64,000 nt of DNA from the NCBI RefSeq assembly GCF_014695975.1, contig NZ_JACJPI010000042.1, positions 248,001 through 312,000 on the forward strand, given 5' to 3'. A program made the position numbers and the translations under genes. This document shows, piece by piece, positions 43,393 through 51,953 of this stretch (position 1 is the first letter of the stretch; each line of letters starts with the position of its first letter). Source of the DNA: Leptolyngbya sp. FACHB-321. GTDB lineage: Bacteria; Cyanobacteriota; Cyanobacteriia; Leptolyngbyales; Leptolyngbyaceae. The notes below the pieces were generated by a model that had not been told where the DNA came from, made no database searches, and worked only from the letters and a program-made list of their open reading frames with translations.

Positions 43393-44646
43393 TTAGTCAC
43401 TCTGCAATTGCTGGCTAACGGTTTCAATCACAGTTTTGCCATCGGGCTTCACCCAGGCAACCTGAGCAATGCGACGACGACGGGCATACTCGTGAATAGC
43501 AGCGGCATCGCGACCGCCCAGGTCTAATTCGACGGTCGGAGCAGTGGGAGAGTCGCGCAACGTTTGAGCATGGGCGAGAGCCGCCGTGTAAGCCTGTGGG
43601 CTATCGGGCACAATGAGCCAGTCACTGGTGGTAGTTTGCTGGGGTAACTGCCCTGTCGGCAACAGAACTTGATGCAGATGCTCAATCTGTAGGGCAAAAC
43701 CAATACCAGGATGAGTCTGTCCTTCAGGATGATACAGACCCAAAAGCTGATCGTAGCGACCGCCTTGCCCTAGCACTTGTTGTCCTGTTGTGCTGGTGCT
43801 GACAACTTCAAAGACAACGCCTGTGTAATAGTCCAGGGTACGGATGAGGCTGAGGTCGAGGATAAGGTTGTCGGCTGGGGGAACGGCGGGATCAGGCCGA
43901 TCGCTCGTTTGGAGCAAGTCCACCAATGATTTTAAGTTGTTGACGGCTTCCTGTTGGGAGGCATCCAAATCGATCGTAGCGAGGCGTTGCAGCACGTCAG
44001 AGGGTCGTCCACGCAGGTCAAGCAGCAGCATTGCCCGTTCGCGCAGGGCTGGCGACATGGGGAGTGCTTCCAGCATGAGTCGATCGAGCCTGGCAATTGC
44101 CTGTCTAACTTTGTCGCGTAGGGCAGTAGGAAAGATTGAAAGGAGCGATCGGGTGAGTCCGGCTTCGCCCAGAATCACTGACCACTGCTGCAAGCCTAAG
44201 TTGCGAAGACAGTCCAGCACTAGCAGCAACACTTCTGCATCTGCCAGCAGCCCACCCGCACCAACCAGCTCTACACCTGCCTGATAAAACTCCTGCTGCC
44301 GACTATAGCCGCCTTCTGACGCTCGTCGAAACACGTTGGCATTGTAGTAGAGCCGCAGGGGATGGGTAGAGCCTGCCATCCGGGTAACGGCGGTACGGGC
44401 GATCGATGCCGTCAGCTCTGGACGCAGACCGAGCTGCTCATCGTCTGCCTCTTGGAGTTGGAGAACGGTCGATCGTTGGATAGCTCCGCCTGCCATGAGA
44501 GTATCCAGCCGTTCTAACGTCGAAGTGATGATGCGGTGATAGCCCCAGCGCTGAAACACCTGCTGGAGGCGGTCTTCAATCCAACGCTTTTGAGCTACAT
44601 CCAGAGGTAGTAAATCTCTGGCACCCGCTGGGGGTTGATATACCAT
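43393..44646 (-). CDS. hisZ: ATP phosphoribosyltransferase regulatory subunit HisZ
   Basis: A 417-residue protein resembling histidyl-tRNA synthetase catalytic domain: YQPPAGARDLLPLDV at the start, then RPELTASIARTAVTRM, YYNANVFRR, QEFYQAGVELVG, and later LDYYTGVVFEV and LGQGGRYDQLLG. It lacks the anticodon-binding domain. HisZ joins short-form HisG as the regulatory subunit of the first histidine enzyme. Its ATG overlaps the stop of the upstream J-domain/TPR gene (TAATG), so the two are translationally coupled. No hisG is in the window. Confidence 0.92.
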   Translation of the reverse strand: MVYQPPAGARDLLPLDVAQKRWIEDRLQQVFQRWGYHRIITSTLERLDTLMAGGAIQRSTVLQLQEADDEQLGLRPELTASIARTAVTRMAGSTHPLRLYYNANVFRRASEGGYSRQQEFYQAGVELVGAGGLLADAEVLLLVLDCLRNLGLQQWSVILGEAGLTRSLLSIFPTALRDKVRQAIARLDRLMLEALPMSPALRERAMLLLDLRGRPSDVLQRLATIDLDASQQEAVNNLKSLVDLLQTSDRPDPAVPPADNLILDLSLIRTLDYYTGVVFEVVSTSTTGQQVLGQGGRYDQLLGLYHPEGQTHPGIGFALQIEHLHQVLLPTGQLPQQTTTSDWLIVPDSPQAYTAALAHAQTLRDSPTAPTVELDLGGRDAAAIHEYARRRRIAQVAWVKPDGKTVIETVSQQLQSD

Positions 44647-45620
44647 TACTTTTTCTTCCCGCCAAACAGACCAAATAGACCACCACCTGACTTGTCATCC
44701 TTCTTTGCTGACGTTGCTTTTGGTGGAGATGCCTTAGCCTTTGCAGCCGTGCCAGCTCCTTTGCTAGCCGGATTTTGAGCACCCTCTAACTGCTGTTTGC
44801 CTTGCTGCGCCATTGGATCTTCCGGGTCGAGCTGCAATGCTTTATTGAAGTGAATCTTTGCCATTGTCCCTTGATTTTGCTTCAGGTAAATCATACCCAT
44901 TAAGCTATGACAACGACTGTTATTAGGGTCAGCTTGAAGCGCATCGCGTAATTCCAGGGTTGCCTGAGCGAAATTACTCTTGGCAACATATGACTCGGCG
45001 CGACGATAGTATTGGTCAGCCTGCGATTCGCGCGGTGGTGGTGGGGCAGGGGCAGAAGCCTGCGACGATCGTACTCCCACACCGGAATCAGGGATATTGC
45101 TGCCTGTGTACAGTACTTTTTTCTCCCCTGTTTTGAGTTCACCTGTTGACTCTTTACGCATCAGATAAACCAGATTTAACTCGCTCAACTGAGCCGTTAT
45201 TTCCAGCATCTGGTCTAATTCCTCATACTGCCTGGATGCCAGATCTTTAAGTGATGTTGCATAGAAGTGATCAGGGTTGGCAGTGGTAGAGAGCTGTTTC
45301 GCCAGGTTGCCGAGTTCTAGCTCACTTTGCTGTCTTAGCCCTTGCTGCCCTTTGAGCTTCAGCATGATCATGTATTCACTGCGATCGCGCTCCTGCGAAA
45401 GTTTTTCCCAGGCAGGGTTGACCAGCTTCGACAACAGCTCACTTGCCTGCTGCCGTGCTGCTTCCGTTTCAGAAGCCGCACTGTCTGGGTGTAGTCGTCG
45501 AGCAATTTTGAGGTATCGCTTACGAATGTCTTTAATTTCGGCATCCACAGCTACTCCCAAGATGGCGTGATTGTCTGTGAAGTCTAGAAGAAATAGTCCG
45601 CGCTCTATTTGGAAAGACAT
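44646..45620 (-). CDS. J-domain protein with TPR repeats
   Basis: A protein of 324 residues starting at ATG 45620. It has an N-terminal J-like domain (ILGVAVDAEIKDIRKRYLKIARRLHPDS, HPD present), a helical middle, and TPR motifs at about residues 205-275 (ADQYYRRAESYVAKSNFAQATLELR; MGMIYLKQNQGTMAKIHFNKAL). The C-terminus is a Lys/Ala/Gly-rich tail. An Hsp70 co-chaperone or scaffold is likely. Its stop overlaps the hisZ start. A longer frame with 17 more residues upstream is less likely. Why it is coupled to hisZ is unknown. Confidence 0.82.
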   Translation of the reverse strand: MSFQIERGLFLLDFTDNHAILGVAVDAEIKDIRKRYLKIARRLHPDSAASETEAARQQASELLSKLVNPAWEKLSQERDRSEYMIMLKLKGQQGLRQQSELELGNLAKQLSTTANPDHFYATSLKDLASRQYEELDQMLEITAQLSELNLVYLMRKESTGELKTGEKKVLYTGSNIPDSGVGVRSSQASAPAPPPPRESQADQYYRRAESYVAKSNFAQATLELRDALQADPNNSRCHSLMGMIYLKQNQGTMAKIHFNKALQLDPEDPMAQQGKQQLEGAQNPASKGAGTAAKAKASPPKATSAKKDDKSGGGLFGLFGGKKK

Positions 45621-45802
45621 GGTGCAACCCGCTTGCCTGCCGTGAGAAATTCCTTCTAGTGTAATACTCACTGGGCAAGCTGAATGCTAGCGTAGCGTAC
45701 CAAACTGACGAGAAAGAAAAGCTAGGTCTGCTGTTTTGATACCAATTTAATTTTTTGTTTATAAAAAATATGGTGGGCGGTAAAACCCATTCCTGCTCCC
45801 TA

Positions 45803-46636
45803 CTACCTACTCCCTACTCTCCACGCTGCTAACGGCGGCACATCCTGCAATGCCTGGCTCAAACTGATATGAAGCGGTCCGTTGGTTGCCAGGATACGTC
45901 CAGAACTAATGTTAAGCGGGCTGCGATCGTATGCTGTCACGGTGCCCCCGGCTTCTTCGACCAGCACGATCCCGGCTGCCATATCCCAGGGCGATAGACC
46001 ACGTTCCCAGTAGCCATCGAGGCGACCGCAGGCGACGTATGCCAAATCCAGGGCAGCGGAACCGCTGCGCCGTACGCCCTGGGTGAGATGGGTTAAGTGG
46101 CAAAATTCAGCGTAGTTGTTGTCAGTAGTTTGGCGACGATCGTAGGCAAAGCCCGTGACCAACAAACTTTTTTCCAGTGCAGCCGTGTCTGACACGCGGA
46201 TGGGACGACGGTTGCGTGTGGCTCCCAGCCCTTTGGCAGCGCGAAACAACTCCTCCCGAAACGGATCAAAGATTGCCCCTACTTGCGGTATGCCGTCAAT
46301 GAGCAGTCCGACCGAAACGGCTGAAGCAGGGTACTGGTGAGCATAGTTAGTGGTGCCATCGAGCGGGTCGATCGCCCACAGATAAGCACTCTCTTGATTG
46401 CCCAACGAGCCTGATTCTTCCGCCAGGATTTTGTGATCAGGTACATGACGATGCAAAATCTGCAAAATCGCGGCTTCGGCTGCTTTATCTGCTTCTGTCA
46501 CTAGATCGCCGGGGCGACCCTTCTCTTCGATCGCCTCCAGGTTCCCCCAGTAATCTTGCAAAATGGCACCCGCTGCCAGCGCGGCTTCTGTAGCAACATC
46601 AAGAAAAATTTGGAGCTGATTAGAATCAGAAATCAT
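45803..46636 (-). CDS. Inositol monophosphatase family protein
   Basis: A 277-residue phosphatase with the metal-binding motifs EE (73-74), WAIDPLDGTTN (87-97) and LSPWDMAAG near residue 218. Members dephosphorylate inositol phosphates or related sugar phosphates, or act as SuhB. The length and motifs are standard. It lies 128 bases downstream of the nuclease gene on the same strand. Substrate cannot be settled from sequence. Confidence 0.92.
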   Translation of the reverse strand: MISDSNQLQIFLDVATEAALAAGAILQDYWGNLEAIEEKGRPGDLVTEADKAAEAAILQILHRHVPDHKILAEESGSLGNQESAYLWAIDPLDGTTNYAHQYPASAVSVGLLIDGIPQVGAIFDPFREELFRAAKGLGATRNRRPIRVSDTAALEKSLLVTGFAYDRRQTTDNNYAEFCHLTHLTQGVRRSGSAALDLAYVACGRLDGYWERGLSPWDMAAGIVLVEEAGGTVTAYDRSPLNISSGRILATNGPLHISLSQALQDVPPLAAWRVGSR

Positions 46637-46763
46637 ATGGCAGATGAGGAGTAGAGGGTTACGTTCATTCGGCTTTCAGCTTTTTTCCAACTGCCTACTG
46701 CTTATTGTCTCTTTTCGTAACCAATAAAGATGCTTTAGCTTCTCACTTTCTCACTCTTCTCCG

Positions 46764-47312
46764 CTACCGCCGCCGCTGGCTGCGAAACTCTGCTGGGCTG
46801 ATTCGCATGGGCTGATCGGCATTCCAGATGCCCAAACCTAAAACTCTAGCGCGCTCTTGGGCACGGGCAAGCCGTTGATCATACTTACTATTGGGCAGAT
46901 GCGGTGTCGCTAACGCGTAGCCATCCGCGACTAACGCTTCGTTGAGTAGTACGCTGCCTTGCCAAACGTAAGCCAGTCGACGCCCGATCGCATCACGTGG
47001 TTCAGCATCGGTTTCTAACCGCACTGTCTGGTGAAGCAGGCGTTTTTCTAACTGAGCTTTTGCTGCTGTGCCCCAGGGTTGTTGCCCAACATCAGGCACA
47101 TCGATTCCTTCTAACCGAATGCGCTCGGTCAGGTCAGGTTGGGTCGGTACGCCTGTCACTTCAAACTCTCGTCCATTCAAGATTTGCTTGACTTCAGCAT
47201 GAAAACCTTGTGACGAAGCCGCAGGCTGGCAGCTAGTAAGGAAGATTAAAACGGCAAGCTTAAAAATTAAACTTTTCCAGTGTGCCCAAGCAACCCCTTT
47301 TGCATTGTCCAT
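46764..47312 (-). CDS. Thermonuclease (SNase) family lipoprotein
   Basis: A 182-residue protein with a lipobox LTSC (Cys28) after a hydrophobic stretch, then an SNase domain (about residues 40-165): RIRLEGIDVPD, RLLHQTVRLETDAEPRD, IGRRLAYVWQGSVLLNEALVADGYA. The catalytic arginines and acidic residues fit the staphylococcal nuclease fold. It probably acts as a periplasmic or surface-anchored nuclease for DNA/RNA scavenging. It starts three bases after the stop of the upstream ferredoxin gene. Confidence 0.88.
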   Translation of the reverse strand: MDNAKGVAWAHWKSLIFKLAVLIFLTSCQPAASSQGFHAEVKQILNGREFEVTGVPTQPDLTERIRLEGIDVPDVGQQPWGTAAKAQLEKRLLHQTVRLETDAEPRDAIGRRLAYVWQGSVLLNEALVADGYALATPHLPNSKYDQRLARAQERARVLGLGIWNADQPMRISPAEFRSQRRR

Positions 47313-47315
47313 ACT

Positions 47316-47684
47316 CTAGTCTTCATCTAGCGGCAGTCCTGCTTTTATTTTGCCCTTGCCAAAGTAGCGACCAAACTGAAGCTCGTAAACTTCATCTTCA
47401 TCTTGAGTTTCGACCTCAAGGTCAGAGCGAGCATAGCTGACACACAGCAGCGCATAGCCTTGTTTCTGGAGCTTGGGCGATAACCCCATTGCTTCTGGCT
47501 GATAAAGCTCTCCAGTGATGACGCGTACTGCGCAGGTAGTGCAGGCACCGTTGCGGCAGGCAAAGGGCAGTTCTACACCTTGTGCTTCCGCTGTGTGCAA
47601 AATGTAGCGATCGTCCGGTACCTGCACGCTGTGGAGTTGATTGGTGCGACGATCGCGAATACGGACAGTGTAGAAATGCGCCAT
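47316..47684 (-). CDS. 2Fe-2S plant-type ferredoxin
   Basis: A 122-residue ferredoxin with the cluster cysteines C43, C48, C51 (CRNGACTTC) and C81 (LLCVSYA). It has a C-terminal extension (EVYELQFGRYFGKGKIKAGLPLDED) beyond the roughly 97-residue photosynthetic Fed1, marking it as one of the minor cyanobacterial ferredoxins. It is transcribed with the SNase lipoprotein. Its electron partner is unknown. Confidence 0.92.
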   Translation of the reverse strand: MAHFYTVRIRDRRTNQLHSVQVPDDRYILHTAEAQGVELPFACRNGACTTCAVRVITGELYQPEAMGLSPKLQKQGYALLCVSYARSDLEVETQDEDEVYELQFGRYFGKGKIKAGLPLDED

Positions 47685-47889
47685 AGCTTAAGCGTTAAAA
47701 TTGCTGCTGATCAATGATTGGTCTTAGAAGCCGAGTGAACGCACGTTAGCTTGCAGCTTTGACTCGACTTTTTTGGAGAAGCAAGCCATAGCTTTGAACG
47801 TTCCCCTTCTCTTACCAATCCCATGTCTAAAGTTTACCTGGTTCTGCTAGGATAATAATTCTGTGACTGATGACACAGCACAGCGATGT

Positions 47890-47974
47890 GGAGAGATGGC
47901 CGAGTGGTTGAAGGCGCAGCACTGGAAATGCTGTTTAGGGCAACTTAACGAGGGTTCGAATCCCTCTCTCTCCG
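47890..47974 (+). tRNA. tRNA-Ser (anticodon GGA)
   Basis: An 85-base class II tRNA. The acceptor stem GGAGAGA pairs with TCTCTCC (47967-47973), with discriminator G. The anticodon stem CAGCA/TGCTG encloses CTGGAAA, anticodon GGA at 47924-47926. A long variable arm (TTTAGGGCAACTTAACG region) and the T loop GGTTCGAATCC are present. CCA is not encoded. The anticodon reads UCC and UCU. Confidence 0.97.
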
Positions 47975-48152
47975 TTCTTGAAATTTATACACAGAGGTGG
48001 TTTCAGCTTTTTCGGAAAGTTGATATACCTACTAAACAAGGCTTCACGCCCTCAATACTTTTTGATCATGCGTCCGTTGATTGCAGTTGAGGCTTCTTAG
48101 CTGTCTGTCTATCACATATCAATTGGCGCAGCAGCAATGAGAAGGACAGCTT

Positions 48153-48935
48153 ATGCTAGGGGCGATCGCAGGCGACATCATCGGTTCCATTTACGAATTT
48201 GCGAACGTCAAGACAAAGGACTTTCCGCTGTTTAGCGATCGCAGCGCCTTTACAGATGATTCCATTCTGACGGTGGCGATCGCAGATGCCATCCTGCACA
48301 ACGGCGATTATCGTCAGACCTTGCAAGCATACGTCCGCCGCTACCCCAATCCGATGGGCAGCTATGGCGGCAGATTTTCTGCCTGGGCAACCTCGGCTGC
48401 CTTAGAACCCTATAACAGTTGGGGCAATGGTTCTGCGATGCGAGTCAGCCCCGTTGGCTTTGCCTTCAATGATTTGGAAACCGTGTTGCAAGTGGCAAAA
48501 GACACGGCTGAAGTGACCCACAACCACCCGGAGGGCATCAAAGGGGCACAGGCAACGGCAGCCGCGATCTTTTTGGGTCGTACTGGACATGGCAAAGCGG
48601 GCATCAAAGCCTATATTGAGACGCAGTTTGGCTATGACCTGGATCGAACGGTCGATACGATTCGCCCAACGTATCGCTTCAATGAGTCTTGCCAGGAAAC
48701 CGTACCAGAAGCGATCGTTGCCTTTCTAGACTCTACTGATTTTGAGGACGCGATTCGCAATGCAGTGTCTTTGGGGGGCGATACCGATACACTCACCTGC
48801 ATTACGGGCGGCATCGCTGAAGCCTTTTATGGCAATGTCCCAGCGGCGATCGCGCAGGAAACGATCGCTCGACTCGATCGACATTTGAACGACATTGTCG
48901 AAAAGTTCGCGACGCAGTATGGCAAAAACCTTTAG
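48153..48935 (+). CDS. ADP-ribosylglycohydrolase family protein
   Basis: A 260-residue DraG-like protein with the metal-binding motifs FTDDS (33-37) and GGDTDT (about 212-217), plus GNGSAMRVSPVGF and THNHPEGIKGA. Members remove ADP-ribose from proteins or hydrolyse related ADP-ribose derivatives. A GAAGGA site lies nine bases upstream of ATG 48153. No nif genes or DraT are nearby, so a nitrogenase-regulating role is not implied. It follows tRNA-Ser. Confidence 0.92.
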   Translation: MLGAIAGDIIGSIYEFANVKTKDFPLFSDRSAFTDDSILTVAIADAILHNGDYRQTLQAYVRRYPNPMGSYGGRFSAWATSAALEPYNSWGNGSAMRVSPVGFAFNDLETVLQVAKDTAEVTHNHPEGIKGAQATAAAIFLGRTGHGKAGIKAYIETQFGYDLDRTVDTIRPTYRFNESCQETVPEAIVAFLDSTDFEDAIRNAVSLGGDTDTLTCITGGIAEAFYGNVPAAIAQETIARLDRHLNDIVEKFATQYGKNL

Positions 48936-49078
48936 CAGGCAAATAGACTAGTAGACGGCTAGAGTAGAAAGAATTGCAGGTAAAGTGCTAGTTGAACAGG
49001 ACCGCTGGCGGTAAACAGGCTTTCCTACACTAGCCTACACTGCCGCGCAGATCTTGACCTACACGAAACCTAAGTACA

Positions 49079-49606
49079 ATGACCAACTCACAACTTGTAA
49101 ACTTTTACTTAGGGCAGTGTCCTGATATAGAAGGGCGCAAAATCGAGAGCATTTGGGCGTGGGATGATATGTGGCTGGAACACGAGCATACCTATATTCA
49201 GTGGCTCTTCCCGCTTACTGAAAAGAGCCGCTTTAATCCAGACGCTCCTGTGCTAACTAAGGTCGATATTGAGACATTTAACGCGAGTGACGACCTCAAA
49301 AACCGTTTGCTCAAGTCATTCAAGCATCTATTGCGGTTTTACGGCTTGCAGTATGCTGAAGACAATGGTGCAATTAGCGTTACAACGGCTGAAACGTTTC
49401 CAGCGCGACGAGAGAACTGGTTGAACTGGGGCAACCACAATCATCTTCGCATCACTAGAATTTTGACTAGCTTACGACTGCTAGGGTTGGACGCTTACGC
49501 GCAAGCCTTTTTCCAATGTCTCACTCAGATTTACAAGACTGCACCTGATGCAATCGATTCGCGTAGCTACGCCTACTGGAAAGATGCCGTCAGCAAAGTG
49601 CTGTAG
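49079..49606 (+). CDS. Opioid growth factor receptor-related (OGFr) domain protein
   Basis: A 175-residue soluble protein matching the OGFr conserved region: LVNFYLGQCPDIEGRKIESIW, EHEHTYIQWLFPLTEKSRFN, and LNWGNHNHLRITRILTSLRLLG. In animals this region is part of a receptor-like nuclear protein; in bacteria the family is small, cytoplasmic and without known function. The full domain is intact. It stands between the ADP-ribosylglycohydrolase and a VOC gene, with only 24 bases before the latter. Confidence 0.85.
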   Translation: MTNSQLVNFYLGQCPDIEGRKIESIWAWDDMWLEHEHTYIQWLFPLTEKSRFNPDAPVLTKVDIETFNASDDLKNRLLKSFKHLLRFYGLQYAEDNGAISVTTAETFPARRENWLNWGNHNHLRITRILTSLRLLGLDAYAQAFFQCLTQIYKTAPDAIDSRSYAYWKDAVSKVL

Positions 49607-49630
49607 TGCTTCAAGGTTGCGTTAAGTGGT

Positions 49631-49999
49631 ATGGAGTCTCTAAGCACAGACATAGACCTGAATTTGGTCGTGCTTCGTTCTGTTGATCTAGAAAGAGCAC
49701 TCCGTTTCTATGCAGCATTGGGGATAGCGTTGTCTCGTGAGCAGCATGGCTCTGGACCAGAACATCTAGCCGCTACGATCGGTACGCTTGTGCTAGAAAT
49801 TTATCCACAGGGTAGTGCAAACAAAACGGTAGGAGTTCGTCTTGGCTTTCGGGTCAAATCTTTGGTGACGACGATCGCACGTTTGCAGGCGATTAACGGC
49901 GTGATTGTATCGCCAATGCAGGAGAGCCAGTGGGGGTTACGGGCTGTGGTCTCTGATCCAGATGGACATCAGCTAGAGTTGGTTGAAGGGAACCGCTAG
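49631..49999 (+). CDS. VOC family protein (bleomycin-resistance/glyoxalase fold)
   Basis: A 122-residue protein with LNLVVLRSVDLERALRFYAALGI at the start and VSDPDGHQLELVEG at the end, the N- and C-terminal elements of the VOC fold. The last Glu (LELV) fits a metal ligand. Substrate is unknown. It follows the OGFr-like gene by 24 bases, so the pair is probably transcribed together. Confidence 0.85.
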   Translation: MESLSTDIDLNLVVLRSVDLERALRFYAALGIALSREQHGSGPEHLAATIGTLVLEIYPQGSANKTVGVRLGFRVKSLVTTIARLQAINGVIVSPMQESQWGLRAVVSDPDGHQLELVEGNR

Positions 50000-50015
50000 C
50001 TACTTTACTAAACTG

Positions 50016-50726
50016 TTAGCGATCAACCGTCAAATATGTCTGTAACTGCTGATTGCGTTGATTGGTGAGTCGCGTTAAGCATTGATTACGTGCTGCGTTG
50101 CCACCGCCGCTTGCCTCAAAGCCACAGGCAGAGTCACGAAAAGCAATCCAGGCAAATTGGGCGGTTGCTAGTTTGCGTTTGCGATCGGGTTCTAACCCTT
50201 GCCTGAGTTTTTGGTAAAGCTGATTAAGCTGACGATCGGCTATTTTATAGCTGACACCACTCGTACGCTGCCGTCCGGACAGATAGGCTTTCAAATCAGT
50301 GGTGCGCTGTTGTGTCACATGCCCTTTACAGCCTGAGACGATCATGGGTTGCATCGAGCCGCCTTCTACCAGACTACCCACAAAGGTGCATTCCATATCG
50401 CGAAATTTAATCCAGCGCAGTTGAGCATCGGTCAGCTTTTGGCGGCGCATGGCGGAAAGATTAGGCATTAGCGCTTGATAAGCGCGATTTAAGGCGCGAT
50501 CGGCTGCTTCATATCTCAAGTCAGTACAGAGGTTCATCACTGTCTGGGTTGAAGGGTTGTTGCAATCGGGTTGTTGGGCAATAAGCGATTCTCCCTCAAA
50601 GAGGCTCTGCCAAGGCGCTGATAGTAACGTGTTTGCAGCCAGTTGGGTTGCCTGACTGAGGACGGTAACACTAGCTAGACCAGCCAGAGCGGTGTAAAGC
50701 CCAAAGCGATTGATAGACGTTGACAT
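50016..50726 (-). CDS. Secreted protein with two LprI (DUF1311) domains
   Basis: A 236-residue protein from ATG 50726 with a signal-like N-terminus (GLYTALAGLASVTVLSQATQLAA). It carries two LprI-like domains: one with CTDLRYEAADRALNRAYQAL...LTDAQLRWIKFRDMEC, and one with KIADRQLNQLYQKLRQGL...LATAQFAWIAFRDSAC. Paired cysteines probably form disulfides in the periplasm. In Mycobacterium LprI is a lysozyme inhibitor; many other members are only presumed so. The internal duplication is clear. It is divergent from the amidase gene downstream. Confidence 0.82.
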   Translation of the reverse strand: MSTSINRFGLYTALAGLASVTVLSQATQLAANTLLSAPWQSLFEGESLIAQQPDCNNPSTQTVMNLCTDLRYEAADRALNRAYQALMPNLSAMRRQKLTDAQLRWIKFRDMECTFVGSLVEGGSMQPMIVSGCKGHVTQQRTTDLKAYLSGRQRTSGVSYKIADRQLNQLYQKLRQGLEPDRKRKLATAQFAWIAFRDSACGFEASGGGNAARNQCLTRLTNQRNQQLQTYLTVDR

Positions 50727-50981
50727 AGACGTTGGCAGAATGATGACACTGTGTGGTGGCAACAGGCTGCTTCAACAGGTGTCAGAGCAATTCCCGACGC
50801 AGGCAGAGCGCGATCGCGTAAAGAGATATGTGCAGGTGGCAGTTCTAAGCATTCTGTGTCAAACCTGGTTTTAAATAGTAGTAGGGTTTTTGTGCCAGTT
50901 GGAGCCGTCCGCGACCAAACGCGGTTACACTCCAGTAAGCTTTAAACCGATCATTTTCTAGCTGCGATTTGAGTTGAGCCT

Positions 50982-51794
50982 ATGAAGTCCTATCTGGCGG
51001 CTGCTGTGCAAATGACCAGCCTGCCTAATCTCGAAAAAAATCTAATTCAGGCAGAAGAATTAATTGACCTGGCGGTGCGTCGGGGCGCTGAACTGGTTGC
51101 TTTGCCAGAAAACTTCTCGTTTCTGGGTGACGAACACGAAAAACTGGCTCAAGCAGAGACGATCGCCGCTGCCAGCGAAAAATTTCTCAAAACGATGGCG
51201 CAGCGCTTTCAGGTGACGTTACTGGGCGGCGGTTTTCCAGTGCCCGTCGGTAACGGCAAGGTTTACAACACAGCGTTGCTCATTGACCCCAGCGGAGCAG
51301 AATTGGCGCGATACGAAAAAGTGCATCTGTTTGATGTCAACGTCCCCGACGGCAACACGTATCAGGAATCAGGCACCGTGCTGGCAGGTATACAACTACC
51401 ACCTATGCATCCGTCTAAGGAACTCGGCAACCTGGGGCTATCAGTTTGTTACGATGTGCGCTTTCCAGAGCTTTATCGTCATCTCGCGCAAATGGGTGCA
51501 GAAGTGTTGTTTGTTCCTGCTGCCTTTACGGCGTTTACAGGCAAGGATCATTGGCAGGTGCTACTACAAGCACGGGCGATCGAAAACACGTGTTACGTCC
51601 TGGCTCCCGCTCAAACGGGACGACACTATGCCATGCGCCAAACCCACGGACATGCAATGGTGATCGACCCCTGGGGCATGGTGCTAGCCGATGCTGGGAA
51701 TGAACCGGGCGTGGCAATCGCGGCGATCGAACCCTCCCGGTTAGAACAAGTCCGTCGTCAAATGCCCTCTTTGCAGCATCGGGTCTTCCTCTAG
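50982..51794 (+). CDS. Carbon-nitrogen hydrolase (Nit1-like amidase)
   Basis: A 270-residue nitrilase-superfamily enzyme with the catalytic triad Glu43 (LPENFSF), Lys113 (YEKVHLFDV) and Cys156 (GLSVCYDVRFPELYR). The FDV and YDVRFPELYR segments match the Nit1/deaminated glutathione amidase branch, which repairs deaminated glutathione. The length fits. It lies alone on the plus strand. Confidence 0.88.
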   Translation: MKSYLAAAVQMTSLPNLEKNLIQAEELIDLAVRRGAELVALPENFSFLGDEHEKLAQAETIAAASEKFLKTMAQRFQVTLLGGGFPVPVGNGKVYNTALLIDPSGAELARYEKVHLFDVNVPDGNTYQESGTVLAGIQLPPMHPSKELGNLGLSVCYDVRFPELYRHLAQMGAEVLFVPAAFTAFTGKDHWQVLLQARAIENTCYVLAPAQTGRHYAMRQTHGHAMVIDPWGMVLADAGNEPGVAIAAIEPSRLEQVRRQMPSLQHRVFL

Positions 51795-51953
51795 AGGTTA
51801 GCCGTGTTGCGGAAGATGTAAGCGTAAAACGCTTGTCTACTACCGTCCAGGCAACGGCTTACGAACTAAACAACGTCCCTTTCGCCACTTACACCACTTA
51901 ACCTTCTGCCATAGAAACTGTACATTGGGAGGGAAAAATTATTTCCAGAGCCA

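Noticed and set aside
47863-48090. Open frame crossing tRNA-Ser
   Set aside because: The frame is explained entirely by the tRNA and its flanks.
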